This document shows, piece after piece, positions 20,092 through 28,549 of a stretch of 64,000 nt of DNA. The notes under the pieces were generated by a model that made no database searches, had not been told where the DNA came from, and was given only the letters and a program-made list of their open reading frames with translations. The stretch lies in contig NZ_JABFMV010000004.1 in NCBI RefSeq assembly GCF_013359685.1, forward strand, positions 124,001-188,000, given 5' to 3'. This DNA is from Leifsonia sp. C5G2. Its GTDB lineage: Bacteria > Actinomycetota > Actinomycetes > Actinomycetales > Microbacteriaceae. Each line of letters opens with the position of its first letter. The stretch's first letter is position 1. The position numbers were made by a program, and so were the translations under genes.

Positions 20092-21720
20092 ATGAACTCC
20101 ACCGTCCTGCGGACGGCGGCCCGGCCGATCGCCGCGCTCGTCGCCGCCCTGCTCATCCTCGCCGGTGTCCTCGCCGGAACGACCGCCGCGCGCGCCGCCG
20201 AGATCCCCGGCGCCGTCACCTCGGTGACCACCGACAAGTCCTCGTACGGCTACAGCGAGCGGCTCAGACTCGCCTTCACCTGGGCCGTTCCCGACGGGAG
20301 CCGCCCCGGCGACACCTTCCAGCTCGCCCTCCCGGACGAGCTCGCCGCGGTCAGTCTCGCCCGCTTCCCGCTCACCGCGCCCGACGGGACGGCGGTCGCC
20401 GACGCGGTGTGGGACGGCAAGACCGTCGTCTTCACGCTGACCGACTACGTCGCGAGCCACGACGCGGTCTCCGGGTCCGGCTACCTGACCGTGCAATGGG
20501 ACCACAGCGTCGTGACGGAGACCGGAGGCCCGGTGACCCTGCGGTTCGGCACCTCCATCAGCACGGTCACGATCGCTCCCAAGCCCCAGCCGACCCCGTG
20601 CACCACAAACTGCGGGCCGGCGCCCGTCCGCACCGAGCGCGGTCTCTGGAAGGGCGCGAGCTGGGCCGACGGCGCCTACGAAGGCACCCGCGACCCGAAG
20701 GACAACATCAACTGGACGATCGAGGTGCCTGGCGACCAGACAGGGCTCGGCGGACCGGTGGATGTGGTGGATGCGCTCGGCGCCGGCAGCGTCGTCGACT
20801 GCGCCGGCATCCGGATCACCACCCGCAACAGCCTCGCGAGCGGGACCCCCACCAGCCCGCTGTCGCCGTACCGGTACACCTTGAACTGCTCGGACACCGG
20901 CTTCCATCTCGTGATCGACACGGTCGGTGCGAGCGAGTTCATCGACATCGCATACAAGGGCACGATCACCGACCAGACCGCCGGCAGCTACGGCAACGAG
21001 GTGACGATCACCGCGCCGGGCAAGGCGTGGACCAAGACGACGACGATCAAGCGCACCGCCGCGGGAGGCGTGGGCGGCGGCGTCCAGAGCGTCTCCGTCG
21101 GGGACCACGTGTGGCTGGACACCGACAGGGACGGGCTGCAGGGAGCGGGCGAGAAGGGCATCGCGGGCGTCGTGCTGCGACTGACCGGCCCGGACGGCGG
21201 ACCGGTCACCGGCGTGAACGGCACGCCGGTCGGCCCGGCCACCGCGGACGCGGACGGCGACTACCTCTTCACCGGGCTGCCCGTGCTCGGCGCGGGGCAG
21301 CACTACACGGTGAGCATCGACCGCGACGCCTCGGCCGCCGCACTCGGTGGGCTGCTCCCGACGGCCGCCGGCGTCGGCGCCGACCGCGGGAAGGACAGCT
21401 CGACCTGGTCGGCCGCGTCCGCGTCGCTGACCACGAACAACGCCACCGACCTGACGCTGGACTTCGGCTTCGTGGCCGCGGCCGACCCGGCGGCTCCGAA
21501 TGGCTCGGTCGGCGACCCGGCACAGCCCGCCGCCCCCGTGGCGCCCGCCGCCCCGGCACCGTCGCCCGCGTCCGTGCCGATCGGATCGACGGAGACGCTC
21601 GCCCACACCGGAGCGGACGTCAGCCTCCCGCTCACCGCGGGCCTGGCGCTCCTGGTGCTCGGCGCGGCGGGTGCCGTCATCGGTGCCCTCACGGGTGCAC
21701 GCCGACGCCGCGCCGGCTGA
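20092..21720 (+). CDS. Secreted cell-wall adhesin with an SdrD B-type repeat and an LPXTG-like anchor
   Basis: A 542-residue surface protein. A signal peptide spans residues 1-36 (AALLILAGVLAGTTAARA). Residues 37-180 resemble the Ig-like adhesin N-domains of Gram-positive surface proteins. Residues about 335-465 form an SdrD B-type calcium-binding repeat (VGDHVWLDTDRDGLQGAGE). A Pro/Ala-rich spacer follows, then the sorting signal LAHTG, a hydrophobic helix and RRRRAG. LAHTG departs from LPXTG, so a class E-like sortase may act. It is preceded by the CCCGAA hairpin leader and lies upstream of a membrane sigma operon with the same leader. Confidence 0.8.
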   Translation: MNSTVLRTAARPIAALVAALLILAGVLAGTTAARAAEIPGAVTSVTTDKSSYGYSERLRLAFTWAVPDGSRPGDTFQLALPDELAAVSLARFPLTAPDGTAVADAVWDGKTVVFTLTDYVASHDAVSGSGYLTVQWDHSVVTETGGPVTLRFGTSISTVTIAPKPQPTPCTTNCGPAPVRTERGLWKGASWADGAYEGTRDPKDNINWTIEVPGDQTGLGGPVDVVDALGAGSVVDCAGIRITTRNSLASGTPTSPLSPYRYTLNCSDTGFHLVIDTVGASEFIDIAYKGTITDQTAGSYGNEVTITAPGKAWTKTTTIKRTAAGGVGGGVQSVSVGDHVWLDTDRDGLQGAGEKGIAGVVLRLTGPDGGPVTGVNGTPVGPATADADGDYLFTGLPVLGAGQHYTVSIDRDASAAALGGLLPTAAGVGADRGKDSSTWSAASASLTTNNATDLTLDFGFVAAADPAAPNGSVGDPAQPAAPVAPAAPAPSPASVPIGSTETLAHTGADVSLPLTAGLALLVLGAAGAVIGALTGARRRRAG

Positions 21721-21746
21721 CCGGCATGGCCCACATAGCGCCGCTC

Positions 21747-21902
21747 GGAACATTTTCCGGAGAAGTCGCGTCATAATCCGTGTAGCAGACGATCTCTTCT
21801 ATGGGTGCGTGACCCGAACGCGCACCACCGGCGGTGCCCGAATCGCCGCCGGAAACCGTCGACGCCGACCCGAAGCGCCGACAACGGGATACCCGAACCC
21901 CG
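21747..21902 (+). ncRNA. Structured leader B: ECF-like promoter and four tandem CCCGAA-loop hairpins
   Basis: A -35 GGAAC (21747-21751) lies 17 nt before CGTC (21769-21772) in CGTCATAATC, a textbook ECF promoter layout. GATCTCT follows at 21791, the same 22-nt offset as in leader A. The hairpins are 21804-21826 (GGTGCGTG with CGCGCACC), 21828-21852 (CCGGCGGTG with CGCCGCCGG), 21858-21882 (GTCG-A-CGC with GCG-C-CGAC) and 21885-21902 (CGGG with CCCG). CCCGAA is in each loop (21813, 21837, 21869, 21892). Stem sequences differ from leader A while pairing and loops persist, which argues for a functional RNA. Confidence 0.72.
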
Positions 21903-21906
21903 CTCG

Positions 21907-21950
21907 ACGCCGAGAGCGCCCTGCCGTCCGACGGCGGGCGCTCTCGGCGT
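21907..21950 (+). terminator. Very strong hairpin just upstream of the 21969 start codon
   Basis: Fifteen perfect base pairs (ACGCCGAGAGCGCCC with its complement) are capped by an inner GCCG/CGGC stem. The ATG follows 18 nt later. There is no T tract. It may be a terminator after the adhesin gene, an attenuator controlled by the hairpin leader just upstream, or a block to ribosome access. Confidence 0.6.
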
Positions 21951-21968
21951 GCATGAGAAAGACCCGCG

Positions 21969-22448
21969 ATGCCCGACACCGTCTTACCCGCCGCTCCGCC
22001 CGAGAGCGCGGTGATCGCCCTGCTCGACCGCCTGCGCCCCGGCGACTGGCTCGCGTTCGCCTCCGGCGACGCACCGCTGGGCAACGGGATTCCCACGTTG
22101 CGTGTGGACGCCCCGCTCGAGCGGGTCGCCGGCGACGTCCTGCGCCTGCTCCCGATCAGCCGGCACACCCTCCACCCGCTGCTGGTGTGGACGACGGCGG
22201 ACACCGACCCCGGCATCGTCGACCTGACCTACGCCATGCAGGGACTGGCGAGCGACGGCTCCGGCCGCAGGATGACCGCGACCGCGATCGACGACGCCCT
22301 GCTCCAGCACGGGGCCGACACGATCGACGCCGCGATCCGGGTGCCATGGCCGGGCGTCCCGTTCCTCTACATCGTGTGCGTCGGCGGCGGCGTCCACCTC
22401 CCGACGGACCTGGCGACCCCTCAGCGGGCGCTCGCCGAGGTCTGCTGA
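21969..22448 (+). CDS. Protein of unknown function in the sigma-factor operon
   Basis: A 159-residue soluble protein with no membrane segment and no recognised domain. The N-terminus reads PESAVIALLDRLRPGDWLAFASGD and the C-terminus VPFLYIVCVGGGVHLPTDLA, suggesting a compact alpha/beta fold. It starts 18 nt after a strong hairpin and directly follows leader B. The sigma factor gene begins 36 nt downstream, so both are probably one transcript. It may be a partner or regulator of the sigma factor, but nothing in the sequence proves this. GAGAAAG is the only candidate ribosome site. Confidence 0.6.
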   Translation: MPDTVLPAAPPESAVIALLDRLRPGDWLAFASGDAPLGNGIPTLRVDAPLERVAGDVLRLLPISRHTLHPLLVWTTADTDPGIVDLTYAMQGLASDGSGRRMTATAIDDALLQHGADTIDAAIRVPWPGVPFLYIVCVGGGVHLPTDLATPQRALAEVC

Positions 22449-22484
22449 GTGGCAGGGCCGCGGCGCGTGCGCGAAGAGGAGACC

Positions 22485-24500
22485 ATGGATGCGGTGCCGG
22501 AGCAGTCCGACACCGACCTCGTCGCGTCCGCGCGCGACGGGGACGAGGAGGCGTTCGCGGAGCTCTGGCGCCGGCACTCCGCCGCGGGACGCACGGTCGC
22601 ACGCTCGTTCAGCACGGAGGACCCGGACGACGTGGTCGCCGAGGCGTACCTCCGCATCCTCGCCGCGGTCCGCAACGGCAACGGTCCGACCACCGGATTC
22701 CGCCCCTACCTCTTCACCACGATCCGCAGCGTCGCCGCTGGCTGGGGGCAGCAGCGGCGTGAGCATCCTCTGGAGGACGCCGAGGCCATCGCCGACCCGA
22801 CCACTACCGAGGTGGCGAGCATGGAGGCGCTGGACCGCTCGCTCACGGTGACGGCGTTCCGGTCGCTTCCCGAGCGCTGGCAGGAGGTGCTCTGGTACAC
22901 CGAGGTCGAGCAGATGACCGCTGCCGCCGTCGCGCCGCTGCTCGGGCTCACGGCCAATGGCACCGCCGCGTTGGCGTACCGGGCGCGCGAGGGGCTGCGG
23001 CAGGCGTGGATCCAGGCGCATATCGCCACGAGTCCGGAAGGATCGGAGCACCGGTGGACGACCGAGCGCGTCGGCGCGTACAGCCGGGGCGGACTCGGCA
23101 AGCGCGAAACCGCGCGCATCGAGCGTCACCTGGCCGAGTGCGCCAAATGCGGCATCGTCGCCGCCGAGGCGCGAAACGTCGGCTCGCGCCTCACGCTCGT
23201 CCTGCTCCCACTGCTGCTGGGTGTCGGCGGCGCCGCAGCGTACGCCGCGACCGTGCGCGAAGGCGCGGCGGCGACCGCGGCCGCAGCGGCATACGCGAAC
23301 TCGGCCGCTCCGTCGGGCACCGCTGCCGTGCGCGGACTCCGGAGGCTGACGACCCGCGCCGGACGTGCGGGAAGGGTGGCCGGGACGACCGTCGCAGGGG
23401 TGGCGGTCGCCGCGGGGATCGTCGGTGCCGTGGTGCTGGGGCCGCAGCTGTTCGCGTCGCCCCGATCCGACGGCGGCGCGATCGCCTCGACCGGGGCGCC
23501 GACCGCCGAGGCGCCGGACCCGCCGGCGGCCGTGCAGCCGGCGGCGCCGCCTGCGGTCGTGCCCGACCCGGTCGTTCCGGCGGAGCCTCCCGTCCCGAAC
23601 GAGCCCGGGACGGCAGTGCCGCCCGCGCGTGAGGCTCCGCCGCTGTCCGCCGCGCCCGCCGTCACCGCGCCGGCCGTCCCGCCGCAGACCGTGCCCGCCC
23701 CGCCGGCCGCGCCGGTCGTGCTCTCGGCCTTCCCGGCGGACGGGGTGACGGCCTCCGCGACCCTTCCGCTCGCGGGCACCGGCATCCCCGGTGCGACCGT
23801 CTCCGCCCGCGCCCCGGGCCGTGCTGCGCCGCTCGCGACGGGGACCGTGTCGGCCGACGGCAGCTGGTCGCTGACTCTCGACATCTCGGCCCTCGCCGAC
23901 GGCCCCTGGCAGCTGGACGCGGTCCAGACGACGTCCGCCGGCACCTCGGCACCGGCCGTCTTCGGCATCGCCATCGACCGCACGGCCCTCGCTCCCGTCG
24001 TCGAGACGGTCGACACCGGGTCCGGAGCCGAGGCGAACCGGCTCGCTCCGGTCATCGCGGGCACCGCCGAGCCGGGCGCCACCGTCGAGCTCGCCGATCA
24101 CGGCGCGGTCGTCGCCACTGTGACCGCGGATGACACCGGCCACTGGACGTCGCCCGAGCTCATCGGCATCCCGGTCGACTACTCCATCACGGCCCGCCAG
24201 ACCGACCGGCTGGGCAACGTCTCGCCGGACACCGTTCCCACCGCCGGCACCGCACTCGTCCCGCAGGTGACCGCCTCCGGCGCCCCGGGGACGGTGTCGA
24301 TCGGCGTGCAGGGCGAGCCGGACACGCTCGTCGAGGTGTGGGGAGACGGAACCGCCTCCCGCTTCACCCTCACCCTCGACGCGAACGGGCGGGCGGACGC
24401 CGTCTACGGCTGGTCGCCGGGCGACCACCGCATCGGCGTCGTCGCGGTGTACGGCTCGCGCCACGGCGTGCTCAGCGACGTGCCTGTGATCCTCCCCTGA
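22485..24500 (+). CDS. Membrane-tethered ECF sigma factor fused to zinc-finger and Ig-like extracellular domains
   Basis: A 671-residue fusion. Sigma region 2 is at residues 8-90 (DDVVAEAYLRILAAV, FRPYLFTTIRSVAAGW) and sigma region 4 at 115-180 (LPERWQEVLWYTEVEQMT, RAREGLRQAW). A zinc-finger anti-sigma motif HLAECAKC lies at 215-222. Hydrophobic segments are at 236-255 and 300-320. A Pro/Ala-rich stalk leads to about three Ig-like repeats (residues 425-671). So sensor, anti-sigma-like element and sigma factor are in one chain, and signal release probably needs proteolysis or conformational change. The ATG at 22485 has a GAGGAGA site. The operon promoter is ECF-like, which suggests autoregulation. 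Confidence 0.85.
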   Translation: MDAVPEQSDTDLVASARDGDEEAFAELWRRHSAAGRTVARSFSTEDPDDVVAEAYLRILAAVRNGNGPTTGFRPYLFTTIRSVAAGWGQQRREHPLEDAEAIADPTTTEVASMEALDRSLTVTAFRSLPERWQEVLWYTEVEQMTAAAVAPLLGLTANGTAALAYRAREGLRQAWIQAHIATSPEGSEHRWTTERVGAYSRGGLGKRETARIERHLAECAKCGIVAAEARNVGSRLTLVLLPLLLGVGGAAAYAATVREGAAATAAAAAYANSAAPSGTAAVRGLRRLTTRAGRAGRVAGTTVAGVAVAAGIVGAVVLGPQLFASPRSDGGAIASTGAPTAEAPDPPAAVQPAAPPAVVPDPVVPAEPPVPNEPGTAVPPAREAPPLSAAPAVTAPAVPPQTVPAPPAAPVVLSAFPADGVTASATLPLAGTGIPGATVSARAPGRAAPLATGTVSADGSWSLTLDISALADGPWQLDAVQTTSAGTSAPAVFGIAIDRTALAPVVETVDTGSGAEANRLAPVIAGTAEPGATVELADHGAVVATVTADDTGHWTSPELIGIPVDYSITARQTDRLGNVSPDTVPTAGTALVPQVTASGAPGTVSIGVQGEPDTLVEVWGDGTASRFTLTLDANGRADAVYGWSPGDHRIGVVAVYGSRHGVLSDVPVILP

Positions 24501-24610
24501 GCCTGCGCGGCCTCACGGATTACCCAGCAACCGCGCATACGCTTACATCATCTTGGGCGAATCGCCCGCATCCTCGGCTGGGAAGTCGTCGCACTCAGCG
24601 GAGGAACAGC

Positions 24611-25705
24611 TTGACCACATCCACTCTCGGCCCCGTCGTGCGGACGCGGCCGCGCACCGAGGGCCGCCAGCCGGTCACCAGCACCTACAACGAGCTGCTC
24701 GCCCGCGTGCGCGGCGAGGGCCTGCTGGAGCGCCGGCGCGGCTTCTACATCGCCATGTTCGCGGTGCTTGTGACCGGACTTCTCGGCGCCGTCGCCGGGT
24801 TCGTCCTGCTCGGCGACTCCTGGTTCCAGCTGCTCATCGCGGCCGCACTCGGCCTGATCTTCACGCAGTTCGCGTTCCTCGGCCACGAGGCGTCGCACCG
24901 CCAGGTCTTCGCCTCCGGCCCGACGAACGACCGGGCCGGGCGCCTGATCGCGACCTGGCTGGTCGGCATGAGCTACCAGTGGTGGATGACGAAGCACACA
25001 CGCCACCACGCCAACCCGAACACCGAGGGCAAGGACCCGGACATCGCCTTCGACACCATCTCGTTCACCGAGACGGACGCGGCCCGGCAGCGCGGCCTGC
25101 TCGCGGTCATCACGCGACGGCAGGGCTACCTCTTCTTCCCGCTCCTGCTGCTGGAGGGCGTCAACCTGCACGTCACGTCCATCCGCTCGCTCCTCTCCCG
25201 CGGACCGGTCGAGCGCCGCGCCAGCGAGCTCGTCGCGATCGGCCTCCGTCTGTCGATCTACCTCGCGATCGTCTTCCTCATGCTCCCGGTCGGGATGGCG
25301 TTCGCCTTCCTCGGCGTCCAGCTCGCCGTCTTCGGCGTCTACATGGGCGCATCGTTCGCGCCCAACCACAAGGGCATGCCGCTGCTGCCCGCCGGCACCC
25401 GGGTCGACTTCCTGAACAAGCAGGTGCTCACCTCCCGCAACATCCGCGGCGGCTGGTCGATGAGCCTCTTCATGGGCGGCCTCAACCACCAGATCGAGCA
25501 CCACCTCTTCCCGAGCATGGCCCGCCCGCATCTGCGCCGAGCGCGCCAGCTCGTGCGCGAGCACTGCGCCACGCACGACATCCCGTACACCGAGACCGGC
25601 CTGGTGAACTCCTACCGGATCGTGATCCGCTACCTCAACCGCGTCGGCCTCGCGGCCCGCGACCCGTTCGACTGCCCGGCGGCGCACCAGCTGCGGCGGG
25701 CGTGA
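24611..25705 (+). CDS. Membrane fatty acid desaturase
   Basis: A 364-residue acyl-lipid desaturase-like di-iron enzyme. The three histidine boxes are GHEASH, HTRHHAN and NHQIEHHLF. Membrane segments lie at about residues 45-90 and 210-255. It introduces a double bond into membrane fatty acids using O2, often in response to cold. The start is TTG at 24611 with GGAGGA 5 nt upstream; upstream in-frame ATGs fall inside the sigma gene. The 110-bp upstream gap shows no clear operator. A strong terminator follows. Confidence 0.88.
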   Translation: MTTSTLGPVVRTRPRTEGRQPVTSTYNELLARVRGEGLLERRRGFYIAMFAVLVTGLLGAVAGFVLLGDSWFQLLIAAALGLIFTQFAFLGHEASHRQVFASGPTNDRAGRLIATWLVGMSYQWWMTKHTRHHANPNTEGKDPDIAFDTISFTETDAARQRGLLAVITRRQGYLFFPLLLLEGVNLHVTSIRSLLSRGPVERRASELVAIGLRLSIYLAIVFLMLPVGMAFAFLGVQLAVFGVYMGASFAPNHKGMPLLPAGTRVDFLNKQVLTSRNIRGGWSMSLFMGGLNHQIEHHLFPSMARPHLRRARQLVREHCATHDIPYTETGLVNSYRIVIRYLNRVGLAARDPFDCPAAHQLRRA

Positions 25706-25707
25706 GA

Positions 25708-25738
25708 GAAGGGCCGCGGCGAGACGCCGCGGCCCTTC
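25708..25738. terminator. Bidirectional terminator between desaturase and kdpC
   Basis: A perfect 14-bp stem (GAAGGGCCGCGGCG with its complement) and a 3-nt AGA loop are followed on the plus strand by CTTTT. It lies between convergent genes with 45 bp separating the stop codons, and can stop transcripts from both sides. Confidence 0.85.
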
Positions 25739-25750
25739 CTTTTCGGGCGG

Positions 25751-26374
25751 CTACTTGTTCCCGCTCGGGTCCAGCTCGGCCAGGGCGATGTTCAGCTGGA
25801 GGACGTTGACCGTCGGCTCCCCGAGGTAGCCGAGGTCGCGCTGCTGGATGCGGCTCTGCACGAGCGCGCGCACCTTGTGAGCGGCGATCCCGCGGGCCTT
25901 GGCCACCGCATCCACCTGCAGGAGCGCGAACTCCGGCGAGATGTGCGGGTCGAGGCCGGAGCCGGACGCGGTGACGGCGTCGGCGGGAATGCTGCCAGCG
26001 GCAACACCGTCGACCTTCTCGATCGTCTGCTTGCGCTGCTCGACCGACTTCAGCAGGTCGGGGTTGTTCGGGCCGAGGTTGCTTCCACTGGAGGCGCCGG
26101 CGTCCCAGCCGTTGCCGGCCGCCGAGGGCCGCGACTGGAACCACTGCGGCAGAGGGTCGCCCTTCTTGTCGACGAAGCCCTGACCGATCAGCGCCGAGCC
26201 GACGACCTTCCCGCCCGAGGTCACGGTGGATCCGTTGGCCTGCGCCGACGCGACGAGCTGGCCGACGCCGGTCACCACCAGCGGGTACGCGATCCCGAGG
26301 ACCATGGTGAAGATGAGCAGTGCGCGGAGAGCGACCCAGTACTGGCGCCCGGTGCCGCGGAGTGAGGCGTTCAT
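25751..26374 (-). CDS. kdpC: Potassium-transporting ATPase subunit C
   Basis: A 207-residue subunit with a single N-terminal membrane helix (LIFTMVLGIAYPLVVTGVGQL) and a periplasmic domain containing GSALIGQ, FQSRPSA and SGSGLDPHISPEFA, all hallmarks of KdpC. It stabilises the KdpA-KdpB complex and helps couple ATP hydrolysis to K+ transport. It is the last gene of the kdp operon, 21 nt after kdpB. No kdpDE sensor pair follows. Confidence 0.95.
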   Translation of the reverse strand: MNASLRGTGRQYWVALRALLIFTMVLGIAYPLVVTGVGQLVASAQANGSTVTSGGKVVGSALIGQGFVDKKGDPLPQWFQSRPSAAGNGWDAGASSGSNLGPNNPDLLKSVEQRKQTIEKVDGVAAGSIPADAVTASGSGLDPHISPEFALLQVDAVAKARGIAAHKVRALVQSRIQQRDLGYLGEPTVNVLQLNIALAELDPSGNK

Positions 26375-26395
26375 GATGCCTTCCGTTTCGATGTC

Positions 26396-28546
26396 TCAGA
26401 ATCCGGGGATCAGGCCGACGACGAGGTCGATCAGCTTGATACCGATGAAGGGGGCGATGATGCCGCCGACGCCGTAGATCAGCAAATTGCTGTTCAGCAG
26501 CGAGGAGGCGGAGCGCGGCCGGTAGCGGACGCCGCGCAGCGCGAGCGGGATCAGAATGACGATGATGATCGCGTTGAAGATCACCGCCGAGAGGATGGCC
26601 GACGACGCCGAGTGCAGGCCCATGATGTTGAGCGCCTGCAGCCCCGGGAACACCCCGACGAACATCGCCGGGATGATCGCGAAGTACTTCGCGACGTCGT
26701 TGGCGATCGAGAAGGTGGTGAGCGCCCCGCGGGTGATCAGCAGCTGCTTGCCGATGCGGACGATGTCGATCAGCTTGGTCGGGTCGGAGTCGAGGTCGAC
26801 CATGTTGCCGGCCTCCTTCGCGGCCGAGGTGCCGGTGTTCATCGCGACGCCGACGTCCGCCTGGGCGAGCGCCGGGGCGTCGTTGGTGCCGTCACCGGTC
26901 ATCGCGACCAGGCTGCCGCCCTCCTGCTCCTTCCGGATCAGCTTCAGCTTGTCCTCCGGGGTCGCCTCCGCCAGGAAGTCGTCCACCCCCGCCTCCGCGG
27001 CGATCGCCTGGGCGGTGATCGGGTTGTCGCCGGTGATCATCACCGTGCGGATGCCCATCCTGCGCAGGTCGGCGAACCGCTCGGCGAGGCCCGACTTGAC
27101 GATGTCCTTCAGGTAGATGGCGCCCAGGATGGTCGCCTCCCCCGCGGCCGATTTGGTCGCGACGGCGAGCGGGGTGCCGCCGGCCTCGGAGATGCGCCGG
27201 ACCCGGGCGTCGAGGTCGGCGAGGGTCGACGCCGGGACGCTGCCCGTCTCCTGAGCCCAAGCGATCACCATGGACGCGGCGCCCTTGCGCACCTGACTGC
27301 CGTCGGCGAAGTCGACGCCGCTCATCCGGGTCTGCGCCGTGAACGGCACCACCTCGCCGTCGACCGCGCCCTCGTGGCTGAAGCCGAGCTTCTCGGCCAG
27401 CGTCACGATCGACGAGCCCTCCGGCGTCGGGTCGCTCAGCGAGGCGAGCGCCGCCGCCTTCACGAGCTCGGCATCCGGGACCCCGCCGACCGGCGCGAAC
27501 TCGGCCGCCTGCCGGTTGCCGTAGGTGATCGTGCCGGTCTTGTCGAGCAGCAGCGTCGTCACGTCGCCGGCCGCCTCGACCGCTCGGCCCGACATCGCCA
27601 GGACGTTGTGCTGCACCAGGCGGTCCATGCCGGCGATGCCGATGGCCGAGAGCAGCGCGCCGATGGTGGTCGGGATGAGGCACACCAGCAGGGCGACCAG
27701 CACCGGCACCGACGGCGCCGCGTTCGCGAAGCCGGCCGTGGGTCCGAGCACCAGCACGACGATGACGAAGATGATCGTCAGGCTGGCGAGCAGGATGTTC
27801 AGCGCGATCTCGTTCGGCGTCTTCTGCCGGGCCGCGCCCTCCACCAGCCGGATCATCCGGTCGACGAAGGTCTCGCCCGGCTTGCTGGTGATGCGCACGA
27901 CGATCCGGTCGGACAGCACGCGCGTGCCTCCGGTCACCGCGCTTCGGTCGCCGCCCGACTCGCGGACCACCGGGGCGGACTCGCCGGTGATGGCCGACTC
28001 GTCGACCGAGGCGATGCCCCAGACGATGTCGCCGTCGCCGGGGATGAGCTCGCCGGCCGTGACGACCACCACATCCCCGAGGGTCAGCTCGGCCGAGGCC
28101 AGCTGCTCCACCCCCGCATCCTCCGCCGCCGGGTCGCCCTTCGCGTCGTAGTTCCGGACCCGGTTGGCGACGGTGGTGGTGCGCGTCTTGCGGAGACTCG
28201 CCGCCTGCGCCTTGCCGCGGCCCTCGGCGACCGACTCGGCGAGGGTCGCGAAGAGCACGGTCAGCCACAGCCAGATGGCGATGGCCCAGGTGAAGCCGAG
28301 CGTGACGGCCGAGCCGCCGGACTTCTGCTCGCCGAGGAACGGCTGGGCGATGGCGAGGAGCGTCGTGAGCGCGGCTCCCACCTCCACGATGAACATGACG
28401 GGGTTGTGCCACATGTCCTTCGGGTTGAGCTTGCGGAATGCGCCGGGCAGCCCGGTCAGCAGCTGCCGGCCGCTGAACGCGCCCCCGTTCGTCCGCTCGG
28501 TTTCGTGGTGACCGCGGTTCTCCACGGTCTCGGTGAGTGTCGACAT
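26396..28546 (-). CDS. kdpB: Potassium-transporting ATPase subunit B
   Basis: A 716-residue P-type ATPase, the energising subunit. Actuator motif TGESAPV, phosphorylation site [14 protein letters not shown], nucleotide-binding [24 protein letters not shown] and hinge [11 protein letters not shown] are all present. The N-terminus carries a longer cytoplasmic leader than in E. coli. It pumps K+ with high affinity when potassium is scarce. It begins 3 nt after kdpA. Confidence 0.97.
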   Translation of the reverse strand: MSTLTETVENRGHHETERTNGGAFSGRQLLTGLPGAFRKLNPKDMWHNPVMFIVEVGAALTTLLAIAQPFLGEQKSGGSAVTLGFTWAIAIWLWLTVLFATLAESVAEGRGKAQAASLRKTRTTTVANRVRNYDAKGDPAAEDAGVEQLASAELTLGDVVVVTAGELIPGDGDIVWGIASVDESAITGESAPVVRESGGDRSAVTGGTRVLSDRIVVRITSKPGETFVDRMIRLVEGAARQKTPNEIALNILLASLTIIFVIVVLVLGPTAGFANAAPSVPVLVALLVCLIPTTIGALLSAIGIAGMDRLVQHNVLAMSGRAVEAAGDVTTLLLDKTGTITYGNRQAAEFAPVGGVPDAELVKAAALASLSDPTPEGSSIVTLAEKLGFSHEGAVDGEVVPFTAQTRMSGVDFADGSQVRKGAASMVIAWAQETGSVPASTLADLDARVRRISEAGGTPLAVATKSAAGEATILGAIYLKDIVKSGLAERFADLRRMGIRTVMITGDNPITAQAIAAEAGVDDFLAEATPEDKLKLIRKEQEGGSLVAMTGDGTNDAPALAQADVGVAMNTGTSAAKEAGNMVDLDSDPTKLIDIVRIGKQLLITRGALTTFSIANDVAKYFAIIPAMFVGVFPGLQALNIMGLHSASSAILSAVIFNAIIIVILIPLALRGVRYRPRSASSLLNSNLLIYGVGGIIAPFIGIKLIDLVVGLIPGF

Positions 28547-28549
28547 GGT

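Noticed and set aside
19951-21902. CCCGAA hairpins as ANTAR or CsrA targets
   Set aside because: ANTAR sites are paired hexaloops with A at position 1 and G at 4, and CsrA sites show GGA; neither fits these loops.
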